Below, piece after piece: positions 49,279-61,290 of a stretch of DNA of 64,000 nucleotides. A program made the position numbers and the translations under genes. Each line of letters begins with the position of its first letter. The first letter of the stretch is position 1. The stretch covers positions 5,886,471 through 5,950,470 of the forward strand of contig NW_003314262.1 in the NCBI RefSeq assembly GCF_000143415.4. Reading direction: 5' to 3'. The DNA is from Selaginella moellendorffii. Lineage: Eukaryota; Streptophyta; Lycopodiopsida; Selaginellales; Selaginellaceae. The notes below the pieces were generated by a model. That model was not told the origin of the DNA, ran no database searches, and worked only from the letters and a program-made list of their open reading frames with translations.

Positions 49279-49573
49279 CGGAGCGGCAGCTAAAACCCTA
49301 CTCCCTTCCGCCCTAGCTAACGAAAAAATGGCGGGAAATCCACGTCGGACTCATGTCATTCTGCCAGCGTGGGAGCTTTTCGATTGGCTCCAAGTACTGG
49401 CAACGTGGGACCTTCCGGTTGGCTCCCAGCGGGTAGCGCTTTTGATCCAGCCCATCTCTTCACACGAAGAGACATCAGCGAACCAAAAGCGATCACTTGC
49501 CATTTTTTTCTTCCTTTTCTTTCTCGATCCGTTTCTCCCCGCTCGTTCGGATCTCTTTTTCTTCGCTGCGAGC
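49279..49573. promoter_or_regulatory. MCM6/orphan bidirectional promoter with E2F site and telobox
   Basis: GGCGGGAAA (49330-49338; TTTCCCGCC on the MCM6 strand) is an exact E2F consensus, 52 bp from the MCM6 ATG. Telobox AAAACCCTA lies at 49292-49300. The in-frame ATG at 49329 for the plus-strand gene overlaps the E2F box, which argues that it is leader and not coding sequence. Confidence 0.75.
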
Positions 49574-50158
49574 ATGACCACTGTAGTTGAAGAGGAGGAA
49601 GACTGGCCACCGGCAAGAGCCGACTGGAAGTTCTCCTTCACCCCGGACGACCAATACTACGTCGAAGTTCACAAGTTCCGGGTCACGAACTTCATGTCTT
49701 TCAATGCCGCTCCACCCCAAGAACACGATCTCCCACAACTCCTGGAGAAGCACCCCTGTAAGGTAGTCACCCACTGCTACCATAACTGGCACTACTACAA
49801 CATCGAGCACCGCTACGCCCCTGGAAACTTGGAAGTCTACGTTGATCCCACTGTCTACATTATCACGCTTACCAGCATGACGCACGACGGGCAGAGGAAT
49901 TGCCGTGACGCCACCAAGTGTCACGATTCCAAGATCATTTACGAGTACGAGCACAACGTTTACGTCTTCTCCCCCTACATGATAGACACCACAGTCGACG
50001 TTAAAACCAACACTACCATCAAATGCCAGACCAGGCAGAAAGGTTGCAGGCTTTACCATCTTCACGGCCACACTCACAGCCTGGTGCTCACCCATGCGGG
50101 CTCCAAGGACAAGAAGAGGATGCACAGCTTTGGAATGGTAGCCCGGGTTCACAAGTAG
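49574..50158 (+). CDS. Uncharacterised His/Tyr/Cys-rich protein
   Basis: Intronless, 194 residues from ATG 49574. The frame stays open upstream to an ATG at 49329, but that part reads through the MCM6 E2F site and a T-rich run and looks non-coding. I do not recognise the family. The sequence has globular, beta-rich composition without a signal peptide or membrane span: DWKFSFTPDDQYYVEVHKFR, an aromatic/His cluster HCYHNWHYYNIEHRY, LEVYVDPTVYIITLTSM, IIYEYEHNVYVFSPY, VKTNTTIKCQTRQKGCRLYH and HLHGHTHSLVLTHAG. Four Cys and many His could bind metal; this is speculation. The GC-rich, strongly synonymous-biased codon use resembles neighbouring real genes. It shares a 295-bp promoter with MCM6. Confidence 0.65.
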   Translation: MTTVVEEEEDWPPARADWKFSFTPDDQYYVEVHKFRVTNFMSFNAAPPQEHDLPQLLEKHPCKVVTHCYHNWHYYNIEHRYAPGNLEVYVDPTVYIITLTSMTHDGQRNCRDATKCHDSKIIYEYEHNVYVFSPYMIDTTVDVKTNTTIKCQTRQKGCRLYHLHGHTHSLVLTHAGSKDKKRMHSFGMVARVHK

Positions 50159-50357
50159 AGTCTCTTGCCTGTAAGCCACAGATGTTTAGCTTCCGACTCC
50201 CCTCACAAAATGAAGAAGCTAGCGAAAACAAAAGAAAAGCCAGTGTATTAGTTACAAATAGCACAACTCAACAAGAACCTCTTTATCTTCTCGAGTACTT
50301 ATTGAACCTGGCAGTAGCAAAACCTGGTGATGGAAGTTGACTCTCTCTCGGCAAGCT
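50159..50357. terminator. Short 3' region between convergent orphan and COX10 genes
   Basis: 199 bp between the two stops; no ORF of note. The 3'UTRs probably meet or overlap here. Confidence 0.4.
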
Positions 50358-52038
50358 TTAACGGAAGTAAGGCACTGGAAGGAACGGAAAGGGAGCTGCA
50401 GATGCGTAAGCAATCGGAGGTCGAGTGTAGTCCTCTGGATTTGAGCGCTTTGACTTCTTCTTTTCGAGCCTTTCACTTCCGCTTGTCTCAAGTAACGCGT
50501 CATTGACGGCCTCTAAACTTGTCTCGTTTCCGGAAGGAGCCGTGTTATCAAGCGACTCTTTTGCTGTGTTACGGTTGGGAACACGGTGCAAAAGCATCGC
50601 AAACATCAACGCCGGCAAATACAGAAGACTTGCCCGAAACATATGCCTGGCTCGTTGCAGAGTGGGGTCCCGGTAAAAAAGGGCTGCAGTGGTTCCCATT
50701 CCAGCAGTCAAGATCGCTGCCTCTGGTCCAAAAAATCCAGACGTCACACCCGCTGCGAAACGGAGGTCAGTACTCGAATCGGGACCAGAATCAGCTTTAC
50801 CATAGTGAGCAATAAAGCCAACAGGAAGGAGATACGCGCAATTTCTCAGAGCGATAAGAGCAGCTTTTGGTCCAGACACCATTTTGTACCTGCACAAGCA
50901 TGAGGTGAGAATCGAAATTTAAAGTTAAAAATCCCTTACCCTCCAGCCAAATAGTCTTTGCTGCACATAAACGACAGTGCCATGAAATGCGGGAGCTGCC
51001 AAAAGTACAGAGCGGAGGCTAACACCCAAGCGCCCGGATCGAGATGGCCGCTTGCGGCAGCCCACCTGCAGTCAGATATTTCGTCTTAGCTTTGAACCTT
51101 TGGCTACTGAATCTCAAACAAGCTATACTACAAAGACTAAACTTACAGCAAGAGATTACCCCATAAGTGGAGGAACAGCTCCTACAATTGCTCCAATCCA
51201 CGTATTTGCCGGATGCAGTTGCTTCATTGGTGTGTAGGCCAGTGTGTAGAGCAAAATGTTCCCGGCACCGAGAGCTGCGACTGTCGCGTTTGTCTGCAAG
51301 ATTCCAATCGCTAAGGTCCTCAGTAAAGCAAGTGAGAGGCAATAGTCACTTCACACCTGGTAAGCTAGCAAGCTAATACCCACGCTCCCGCTGGTACCAG
51401 CCCATGCCAGCGCGTGCTCCATGCTTATACGTCCTGATGGAAGTGGCCTTCTCATTGTCCGCTTCATATTCGAGTCATTGGTCACTTCAAGAATCTGTCA
51501 AGCCCATTAAACATGAGTGAAGAAAACCGGAAAAAAAAAAAAGATCCAAAGAGAAAAAACAAAAGCTAAAGGTGGCGAACCTGATTAAACGAGTTTGCCG
51601 ATGCTGCGGCAAGCATCGTCCCCAGACAAGTCCATCCCAAGCATGGCACGTCGATTACGCTTCCACTTCCCAGCACAAATCCAGCACCTGAGGTCATCAC
51701 CACGAGTATGCTACAAAAACTTCGTGAGTTTTGAGAAACGAAAGTCCAAAAAAAAACCATCTTTACCTGAGTCGGGCTTTGGACAATTCCCAGTAGCACC
51801 TCCCATAGTGCCGCATTCCATCCCAAGCAGCACTAAACGCAGCGGGAGGCTTGCCATACGCGAGATCAAAACTCTTGGCAGCCGGGGGAGCCGCTGCCAA
51901 GCCCTCATCGACGGACAAGCTGGAGATTTCCCTGACCTGATCGAGCGCCGCTGCCACCGGCGCCAGCCTGTGGTGGTGCTGCTGATAGAGTGCCGCGCAG
52001 AGCTTGCGCCTGGCGTCCCTGGCGAAAATGCCCTGCAT
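50358..52038 (-). CDS. COX10: Protoheme IX farnesyltransferase, mitochondrial (COX10)
   Basis: Makes heme O from heme B, the first step to heme A for cytochrome oxidase, in the inner mitochondrial membrane. About six exons from ATG 52038 to the stop at 50358. The first exon (to 51763) gives a basic, amphipathic presequence ([20 protein letters not shown]). The UbiA prenyltransferase core follows: [14 protein letters not shown], then the prenyl-diphosphate motif [79 protein letters not shown], then several hydrophobic helices. The tail after LHRVPNRN is longer and polar, with a Lys-rich stretch ([11 protein letters not shown]). Catalytic motifs are intact. A telobox lies 9 bp upstream of the ATG. 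Confidence 0.92.
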
Positions 52039-52764
52039 CGCTCATCAAACCCTAAAAATCCCCAGTCACGGCCAGGAATCGAACCCCGCACCCCTCGTAC
52101 CCGTTAACCCCTTGATTTTATGAAACTGGTAGGACACGTGGCGGGCGGGAAGGCGACAAGGAAGAAAAGTGGTTTATCAAAGCCACAGTGAAGTACATGC
52201 TTTTCGCAGGGCCACATTAAAGAGAGGAAAGCACTGATTTTCTTGGCGCCGGGCGATCTTTGCATGAATGGAATGAAACAACTGACACTCCTAGGTACGA
52301 GTGGGAAAGAGAAATTTAGGGCTGGATCGATCCGCTAGCGTGAAAGGGGTGGGCAATCCTGGGAATTTTCTGGGAATCGCTGGCGCAGGCCAGGGGAATC
52401 TTCGCAGTATCTCAGTGGGCGCGCTGCGATCGATCAGCAAAGTCTGCGGGAGGAGATTGCGCTTATCAATCACGGGCATCGTTAGGTCAGCGCGCAGAGT
52501 TCCTCTCCTTTTTCCTTCATTATCCCGCTCGACCAAACTCTCTGGGTATTGGGGCGGCTTTTTTCTTCCATCTTTACAGCCCATCGATCGATCGATGTGT
52601 CTCTTTCCTCACATTCTTACTGGGGTGGAGGCAGAGGAATTTCTTACCCAAAGCAAGCGATAAAAGAGTCATTCAATTCTTTCTTCATTCCTCCATTCTT
52701 CGCTCTAGTTCTTAAAGTTCTCTCTTTTTTTTCGTTCTCTCGATCGCCCAGAGCCCAATTCAAG
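52039..52764. promoter_or_regulatory. Divergent upstream region of COX10 and F-box/kelch genes
   Basis: 726 bp. Telobox AAACCCTAA at about 52047-52055. ACACGTGGCG (G-box-like) near 52134-52143. CT-rich leader at about 52700-52745 ahead of the F-box ATG. No gene seen. Confidence 0.45.
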
Positions 52765-53967
52765 ATGGATTGGAACTCGGCATTCAAGGACCTTGATGGC
52801 GTTGATCTCATCCCAGGGCTGCCCGATCATTTGGTGATACAGCGCGTCCTCTCTCGGATCTCCTGGTGGGATTTCTCCTCGGCGATCAGGGTTAGCAGAG
52901 GATGGCTCGCAGCGATCCAGGAAACCGCCAAGAACGCCACTGCCTCTCTCGATCGCCGCCCCCGGCTGCTGGGCTGCATTCATCCGGCCTCTTCCAAGCG
53001 ACCCAAGCGCGATCAACAATCCCGCGGCTATCCATTCTTCGCGATCTCCATCCAGGCGCCGGGGCACTCCAGCGGCTGGGAGATTCTTCCGTCAATCCCG
53101 GGGCTCTCTTGCGGCGCGCCACTCTCCGGGCGATGCGTGTGCGTGGATTCCAAGCTCTTCGTGCTCGGCGGCCGCGATCCTCGCAGCTGGGAGTTTCTTC
53201 CGGACGTGTTTGTACTGGATTTGACCCGAGGATGTGGTCGACGAACCTGGCAAAGATGCGCGCCAATGGCAACTCCCCGGTCGGCATTCGCGTGTATCGC
53301 GGTCGGGGGGAAGATCGTGGTTGCCGGTGGACAGGGCGACGAGGTTCTCACACTCGCGAGCGCTGAGATTTACGATGTTTGCGCCAATCGCTGGGAACCT
53401 CTCCCAGATCTAAACGTCCCAAGAACAGAGTGCAATGGGGGCGTGATTGGCGGGCGGATTTGCGTCGTGGGTGGATACAGCAGCGTCGAGAAATCGTGCG
53501 AGCTTGACGACGATCAATCTACCTTTTGGGTCAGCTCCGCCGACGCGATATCGATTGGAGCCAAGAGCTGGGAGACGATCGAGGATTTCCAGACGCCGGG
53601 GATTCTTCCTGGATATTCTTGGGAGATCCAGTCCGGGATCTTGCAGTCGGTGCATAGATCGGTGCTAGGGGGGCTCCTGAATCGATGCTCGAGCAATCAG
53701 TGGAGGACGATCGATGGCAAAATTGCGTGCTCCGACCGTCCGGGCGAGGATGGGAATGCCACGGCGGAGCTCATGGTATTGGCGGCTGCGTGTGGGAAGG
53801 ATCAGGTGTACGCGTGCTCGTGCTCGTTGGATCCTTTGAATCCCTCCGGGAGGGTCAAAGTTCTCTTGTGTCGAGCTGCGAGTGGAGGTGAGCTTGTCAA
53901 ATGGGACAGGGTCGAGTGCCCGTTTGAGCTTGCACAATATGGGGCGTCATGTTTCCTCATTCATTAG
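52765..53967 (+). CDS. F-box/kelch-repeat protein
   Basis: Likely SCF substrate receptor. Intronless, 400 residues from ATG 52765; the open frame extends upstream through the pyrimidine-rich leader but is not convincing there. F-box: LIPGLPDHLVIQRVLSRISW followed by WDFSSAIRVSRGWLAAIQ (residues about 14-52). Kelch repeats are clear: SKLFVLGGRDP, RTWQRCAPMATPRSAFACIA, GGKIVVAGGQGDE, SAEIYDVCANRWEPLPDLN, PRTECNGGVIGGRICVVGGY, SWETIEDF. This is the common plant architecture, such as the KFB group acting on phenylpropanoid or flavonoid enzymes; the target here is not predictable. It is the last intact gene before the AT-rich island. Confidence 0.92.
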   Translation: MDWNSAFKDLDGVDLIPGLPDHLVIQRVLSRISWWDFSSAIRVSRGWLAAIQETAKNATASLDRRPRLLGCIHPASSKRPKRDQQSRGYPFFAISIQAPGHSSGWEILPSIPGLSCGAPLSGRCVCVDSKLFVLGGRDPRSWEFLPDVFVLDLTRGCGRRTWQRCAPMATPRSAFACIAVGGKIVVAGGQGDEVLTLASAEIYDVCANRWEPLPDLNVPRTECNGGVIGGRICVVGGYSSVEKSCELDDDQSTFWVSSADAISIGAKSWETIEDFQTPGILPGYSWEIQSGILQSVHRSVLGGLLNRCSSNQWRTIDGKIACSDRPGEDGNATAELMVLAAACGKDQVYACSCSLDPLNPSGRVKVLLCRAASGGELVKWDRVECPFELAQYGASCFLIH

Positions 53968-55324
53968 ATTCACATTATTTTAGTGATTACTTATTTCTTT
54001 AATATGATTTTCAATTCTACTTTTGGTCCAATCATTCGTTTATTTTGAGTTAAATAGAAAAAGATCATAATGCTTATACAAAGGTAAAGTTTATGTCTTA
54101 AATGATAAAATTAATATAAATATATAAATAAGATTCTGATGGAACTGCTAATGACATTATAATAAGATAATTAGAAAACTTGGTTCTCAGCCTACCAATT
54201 GTTTTATGCTCATGCAACTCTTTCAATTGCTAGTACTTCCTAAGCTTGAATTGACTCACAGTTGAAAAGATTTACTTCTTCTTATCAACATCCCAATAAG
54301 GCTACAAGAGGCAAGATTATAGGCTTGTTTAGATTAACTATTAGGATTAAAAATAAATCACTCCCATAATAGATGCTAGCTTGGGAATGTAATTGAAATT
54401 CAATATTTAGAGATCTTTATTAAACACTAGTGCTAGACTTCCCACTGCAATGAGGCAAACAAATCATCTATCAAATGGCATCCCCTTCAACATCTTACCA
54501 AGGAAAGTGCTTATCATTTAAATCATTTAGACTCTCTAGAGAATGAGAATGATTTCAGAAACTGATTTCAGGACTTAGTTTCTGAGTTTTATTAATATAA
54601 AATGCTTTTGATTCAATATAAAAGTTCAATTACATCTGAAACAATCTAGAGTAAGAGTAATTTAAAACTCATTAAAGAAGCTCCAATTCCAGAGCAATGG
54701 ATTAATTTAACAAAGTAGATATGGAATTCAAACTATGATAGTATGTTTTTGGGGGAGGTACATCTTCCAAGAGTGAAGTCCTACATAGAGTGGGTGATGT
54801 GGCATACAATTCAATTATATTAAAAGATAAATCCATTTAATATATATATGTGTTTGAATTATTTAAACACATGTGTGACTTACAAAATAATCTTTAGACA
54901 CTACTTTCTTTTCAGAACATGCATGCCAACTTTGCATGGTTTTGTATACATTAGCACCACATATGAATTCTTTATATGCCATTATGTAGTAATCCACATC
55001 AACTTATATTAGTAAGGTTTAGGCTTTGATGTTTTTATTAAATAAGGGTTATGAAAACCATAAGAATTCATCAATGATGTTGTGATCTCTTGCAGCAAAA
55101 ATTTGGTGTTGTCAAAAATGATGTCATCGAACTCATCATCCATCATCTTTAACTAGTCAAGAATATTTGAAGGAATATTTCATGACAGTTACAGAATGTT
55201 TTAGAACTTGGATAATAAATTAAAAGTTAGTTTGGATAGAAACTAATTAGTAACCAAAAATAGTTATGGCATGAGTATATGAGGGTATAGGTCAAGGGTC
55301 AAGTTACAATGCTTATATAGTTGG
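53968..55324. other. AT-rich non-coding stretch
   Basis: Composition changes abruptly right after the F-box stop. No ORF of note and no motif that I recognise in about 1.3 kb. It may hold a diverged LTR, because a primer-binding site follows at 55357. Confidence 0.5.
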
Positions 55325-55990
55325 GTGGTGAGTATGTACACTAGAGTAGGTTATATTGGTATCAAAGTCATATACTTTTCTATCTTTTGTGCTAGAATGG
55401 TTCATATTCCTATCACTGCTTTTAAAATGTCTTGCCTAGAAGTGATTAATGGATTCAATAAAAAGGTCCAAAAGGATTTGTGTTTAGATATGGAGATGGG
55501 TACAACCCATGAGAAGCATGTGAACATGGAGATTAATTTGGTGGTTGAAGGGGTTCATCCAAATGCTTTGATCAAGATGATGATCAATAGTCAAGAAGAC
55601 AATTTGGATGGGCAAGAGAATAACTCCTAAACTAATGACAATCTGACTAAGGAATTTGATAATGTGATATCGGCCTCAGCTTTTCTGAAAAAATAGTAGC
55701 TATCTATGTTCAACAAATTCATGGAGTTGACAAGCTTTTTGAAAAGATGCAAATTCTAGTATTTATTGATGAAGTGATTAGTTAGTTGGATAAGGTGGAG
55801 GAGTATTTCATGGGTGAGGAATTCAAGTTTCAAATTATTTTCAATGCCATATACCACTTTAAAGGGAAAGCAGAGAAGTGGTGGTATTAAGTGAAAATTG
55901 TATACAAAACTCAACAATTGTTGGAACTCACATCCTTTAAAGACTTTAAGAAGGTGTTTTTGAAAGAATATGCTCCCAAACATAGTTAAC
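55325..55990 (+). mobile_element. Ty3/gypsy 5' fragment: primer-binding site and broken gag
   Basis: TGGTATCAAAGTCA (55357-55370) resembles the iMet primer-binding site. Downstream, in a frame broken by stops, KVEEYFMGEEFKFQIIFNAI, FKGKAEKWWY and LTSFKDFKKVFLKEYAPKH (about 55785-55985) match the retrotransposon gag core (WxxF...A..W). Several in-frame stops make it non-functional. Confidence 0.65.
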
Positions 55991-58900
55991 ACTACAAAGT
56001 GATGCACCCAATCAAGAAAGTTGAATCGTCCCCCAAATGCTCTAAGAAAATCTCATAACCAAAATAAATGGTCGTAAACATCACAAAATCCAAAAATAAA
56101 ATTCCAACAAACGTAAAAATGATATCGTCAAAAGAAACTAGTGTTGTGCTTTTCTATTGAGAACTCTTGTTATGATGAATGCAACCACTTGGAAAGTGGT
56201 TCAATGTTGGCCTAAAAAATTAGATTGTCTTTCTCATGCAAAAGATTTGCAAAAACCAAGTGCAAGATAGGAGAAAAACTCTCATGAACAATGATCATGC
56301 TCAAACAAGGATGAAACCTAGAGGAAAAACAGAAAAATCTCATGGGATTAGGCACTAAACAAGATGATTTAACTTGAGAATGATAGATCACAAAAAGATC
56401 TATAATCCTAATGCAAGAAATTATAAAAAAGGCAACAACTTTGTGTGCTAAAGAGCATGCAACTTTGTTTGTCACACAATGCCAAATAAAATAATTTGGA
56501 TTTGGCTCAAAACTTCATGAAAATATTGAGGTTATAACATAAAAGAAAGAGTAAAATAAGACGCACATGATGCAAAAAATGGTAGTGAAAATCGACTTTA
56601 GATGTTTAAGAAATTGATACTCAAAAATTGCCATAATATAGGGAAGAAAGAAACTAAAGCGTGATTTACAAGAAATGATGGAAATGAACAAATTAGGATA
56701 ATGGGCAGTTTTATCTATGTCTTAAAACCACTCAAAAGAAAAATCTTACAAAGATGAACAAAATGGAGAGAATTCACACTGTGCAAAACTTTCATACCAA
56801 ATTGTGTTTGTGTGCTGAAAGAAAAATGCATGCATGTTATGGCTCCCAGTGAATCGACTTCCAAAAAACCATTCCTTGGATAGCTCTTAGCAAAATCGAG
56901 GAGCCCATATAACAAATTGGTACAATCTCTCCCTAGGATTTGAGCTTAGAATGAAAAAATATGTGTGTAGAAAGAGGAATGAAAACTGCAAGAATAAAAT
57001 TGCAAAAACTCTTGCATCCCTCCCCCAAATCATAAGCATTTATATTCATTGGAAACAGGAGCTTGAGATTTACACACCTAAAGAAAGAGTGCTTCAAATG
57101 GATCAAAGACAAGGGAGAAAATCCGATTGGCAACTTGCGTTGCGCGTTATAGCTAAAAGAAGATGAAATCTCGCTTCCACACTCAAAGATCTCTCTATAG
57201 GGGTGAATTCTATTGTGCCTAACCTATCCCTCTCTATAATCTTCACTTCAAATCTCATAAATCCTCTCCATTAGTCAAGAAATGTTCCAAAAAGGAAGAA
57301 AGTACGTGTCACGCTAAGTTCACCATATGAGGTGTGGCACCTCGACTCTTTTCCTCTTTATGGCTCTATTTATGTCTTAAGCTCTCTCTGTATATGCTCT
57401 AGCTTATGACACAAAATGTAGAACTTTTGATATTTCACCTTTATAGAACTTTTATACAACCATTTAGAATATTCCCTCTCTTTCTCAATATGCCCTAGCT
57501 GCAACTAGGGTGTAGGAGTAGGAGTAAGAGCAATAGGAGTAAATGGCTATACCTGTAATAATATTTGATACCAAAAAATATACAACCAATAAGTTTTGAA
57601 GACTATATATAGTAGAGAGAGAAACAATTTGATCCCAATAGTTTTTCTCTAATAAACAGAGAAACCATTTGGATCCAAATGGTGTCTCTCTCTACTCTAT
57701 AGAGTTTTTTAAAAAAAATTCATTTGGGAAAATAAAAAAAACATAAGAAAGAAAATAAACACTAGAAAGCCATGTAATATATCAAATACTATATAAACAA
57801 GTAAAACAAAGAGGATGAAAATGTGATAGACCTCAAAGAAAAAAACCCATAAAATGTAATTCAGTACTGAATGGTTATAAAAAGATAAAAACTTATTTGA
57901 AAGCAAGTTGCTTGGAAATTAGATATATGAATCCTACATCTAAGCACCATTGCTGTCTACAGTTACTATTCTAAATACTTTAATCATGTATTAACTCTTG
58001 ATCTTTTTGAAGTATTCATGAACATTCTCAAGGTTTGATAATGTACAATCATTTAAGAAAAGATAGTTTAGAATACTTCATTTGATATAAACTCTAAAAT
58101 TTTAGCAATCCAAGCTTACTTCTAACACTAAAGACAAAAATTATTATCATCCTTGAGCACTCCCTAATTCTTTCATTGTTTTAACTCTTCCAAGAGGTTT
58201 ATTAACCATTTATTATGTGTCTCTAAGCTCAAAGATGATATAAATATGGAAGAGAGGTCATTTGCATAAGAACCGATATCTTCCACCTTCCCATTTTCAC
58301 AAGAAATGCACCATCAAGTCTTTAAAATGAAGATAAAACTTTGATGTTAGTTTACACAAGAACTAATGTTTCTATCTCTCCCTATTTCCTAAAATATAAA
58401 AATCTCACCCCTAGCAATAAAAAAACACTAGGAAAGTTTACCTCTAGAAAAAAAAAAGGTGGGGAAATGTTGGTTCACGCAAAAACCAATCTTTCCCACC
58501 CCTTTAACAAGGAAGAAAAAAAGAAACAATGTGGTGGAAATGGGTGAACAAAAAAAAAACAAAAAAAACTAGAAGATGTTAGTTTGTATGAGAATTGACA
58601 TCTCCATCCCTTTTATTGTTTAAGAGAAAACAAAAATCAAGAAAATAAACTCTAATGAAACAAAGAAGTTGAAGAGACATAAGTTCATAAATCTCTCATC
58701 CCACAAAAGCAAGCAAGCTACAAGCCACAAGCTATGAGTCATGAATTACTAGCGAGTTAGGAGCAATAGATGGGGACATGAAGAAGCAATATATATTGAT
58801 TGAGGAACGTCTTGAAACACATTACAAAATTAAAATGCTTTTCTTTTGCTCTTCCTTACTTAAATATGTCTTTCTCTTGCCCTTCCTTATTTAAATACAC

Positions 58901-60540
58901 CTTTCTCTCGCCCTTCCTTGCTCAAACCTTAGCCGTAAAACCCTAAAAATTAACAGTCATGATCAATGGTGCTTTCTAGATTCCAATTACTTTAATTTTG
59001 CAAATGGTAGGACATATTTATCAGAAAAATACACTATAAATAAAAATTTGACATGTTCTTTACAAGGATACAATCATTTAATTCTTTAGATATGTGTAAT
59101 TGATTGCAAAGGGAATAATATTGAAAAAACCATGCACAAACCAACCTCTTTAAGCTTAACTCTCACTTCAAACTATCTTGTAAAGAAGAGAGTATAGAGA
59201 TGAGAGGGAGAACAAGTTATCAATGCTATAACTTTCACGATTAATTAATGACAAAGGAGGAAAAGAAACTCTAAATTTAATTTCTTCATAACAAGACTCT
59301 AGATGATTTCCTTTATGATCCATGCCTCATACTCCTTTGAGTACTCTCTAGGATCCATTAATGTTTTTCATATAATCACCGAATATCATCTATCCATAAA
59401 AATCCTTACCATATGCTTCTTTAGAGGGATTTTATAGAATTGAGAATAAATCTTTTGGTAAAGGAATTGACAAAAATCCCACTAATTCTATAATCTTTTT
59501 CCATGCCATCATAAAGTTATTGTATCCAAAGCTGGTGGCTAGTAATGCACCAACTCTACATGCTTTGTGCTTTGAGAGAAAGAGAGAGGAAAAAAATTTC
59601 CACTAACTTATAATTTTTATATTTTACAAGAAAGTAGAACTCAAAGAAATATTATTACAAAACTAGAAGAGTAAATTTAACCTAGAATCACTCTACACTC
59701 CATACTTTAATGCTTTGTGTTGTGAAAGGTTTCTCTTTATATAGTCCTTAGATCATATTTTATATAACTTCTACATTTAAGTATACCTTCCAACCTTGTA
59801 AAGAGTTTTGTTATACATTCAACAATGGTCATTTAAATCTACCACCTTTAATACACCAATATTTTATCATATCAACAATAAAATATAACATTTCATTCTA
59901 TAAAGATGCTGGAAGATAAAGTTTGTGATAGAGTAAGGTAATAAAATGAATATAAGATATAAAAGGAGAGAATAGTTATGAAAGGATTTAGTTTAACTTA
60001 TTTTTTACTTTGATTTCAAATATTAGGTCATAGAGAAAAGATGATTATAGAATTGTAAAGTGGTAAATGTAGAGGTATAGGGGGATGGTTTTGTATATAT
60101 ATACCTTATATATACATATATTTCAACTTTGAGTATAATATTTTTGGTTGAAAACTTTCCCATCATATAATTGTAAGATATAAATTTTTTATTTCTAATT
60201 TGCTAGCTTATTGTCTATCCAACCATTACTACCTTAGCCTCGTTAAGTTAAGTTAGTTAAGTTCCCTTGTCAAGGTTCTTGCTTATTGTATCAGCTCCTA
60301 TTTGGTCTTACTTGGTTTCAACTAATCACTACACAAGCAATGAAGTGTTAGCCATCCAACCCAAATTCTCTCCTAATCCCCCTCCTTGGGTTAGACTAGA
60401 CTTAAAGTTTGGCTACACTCCCTACAAGTACAAGTAGCCAAGCACATCAAGCCTCTAAGTTTTTAACCTCCTTTGGTATAACAAAACTTGATCATAAGAC
60501 CCTCTAAATCCCAAGCTTTGGATGCACTTCTTGCTTTAAG
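55991..60540. other. AT-rich intergenic stretch
   Basis: About 4.5 kb without a supported gene. ORFs are short and AT-driven. Holds one large hairpin (listed) and CT-rich remnants near 58840-58925. Probably old, unrecognisable transposon sequence. Confidence 0.5.
57605..57701. repeat. Imperfect inverted repeat (hairpin, about 45-bp arms)
   Basis: The left arm tatatagtagagagagaaac... and the right arm ...gtctctctctactctata are reverse complements with a few mismatches, including ttgatcccaa against ttggatccaa. They meet at a short loop near 57651-57656. Could be a MITE-like element or a small-RNA hairpin. Confidence 0.6.
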
Positions 60541-61290
60541 ACTTAGGGGTGAGATATTGTAGTCTAACGGCCCAGTATGGATACCCTTACTCCCCCACTT
60601 CTGTCCCAAAGGGAAGGTCCAAGCCCCTAAGAAGGAGTGAGGACTAATAAGCCACATAGTATTCAAATGAAATACCATTCCACCTAATTCAAGAACATTA
60701 TAGTTGGTTTCCTTTTTGGAAGTGGGAGTTGCTCTTGAGCACCTCCTTGGGTGACCTCTTTAGCACCACTTGAGTCTATGCTCACTCCCACCTAAGGCCC
60801 CCAACCCTCAGTTCTAACTTCAAATTAATTTGGAAGCACAACTAAAAAGTTCTTTCAAAAGTGGTTTCTGGACCTCTTTATCCCTACTATACTTTTGGAA
60901 CTTCTTTTAGCCCCCCCCCCCTTATAAAAGACAATCACTTTGGGCTTTCACCCTATGATCTATATTAGTACTTAGACTCGGTCTCAAATTCGATCTCGAA
61001 CTTGGATTCAATCTCAGATTAGTCTCGGACTCAACCTCAGATTTAGTTATAGACTTTATCTTGTACTCAATCTTGGACTCAGTCTCAGACCCAATTTCAG
61101 ATCTTGGACTCAATCTCAAATTTCAAACTCACTCTCAAACTTGGTCTTAGACTTGGTCTTCTCAAACTCGGTCTTGAATTCGGTCTCATCCAATGAACTC
61201 TTTATCATTCTAGTCTTGATTTCAAGGATCCTTTAGTTTATGACACCTTAAGGAGTTAGTTCTCTACAACTCCACCACCCATAGAAAATG
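60540..61290 (-). mobile_element. LTR fragment with diverged minisatellite, minus orientation
   Basis: Read on the minus strand it begins with the same PPT/LTR junction as the intact element (atgggtggtggagttgt, 61268-61284). It then has a GAGTCTGAGATT-type minisatellite (61210-60960) and ggtgaaagcccaaag (about 60945), as in the intact LTRs. It diverges beyond about 60890. Confidence 0.65.

Noticed and set aside
49329-49573. N-terminal extension of the orphan gene from ATG 49329
   Set aside because: It would code through the MCM6 E2F site and a pyrimidine-rich leader; the composition changes at ATG 49574.
52065-52095. tRNA-like B box (GGTTCGATTCC on the minus strand) upstream of COX10
   Set aside because: No matching A box, weak T-stem pairing and no acceptor stem. 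Similar partial motif at about 1050-1065 rejected for the same reasons.
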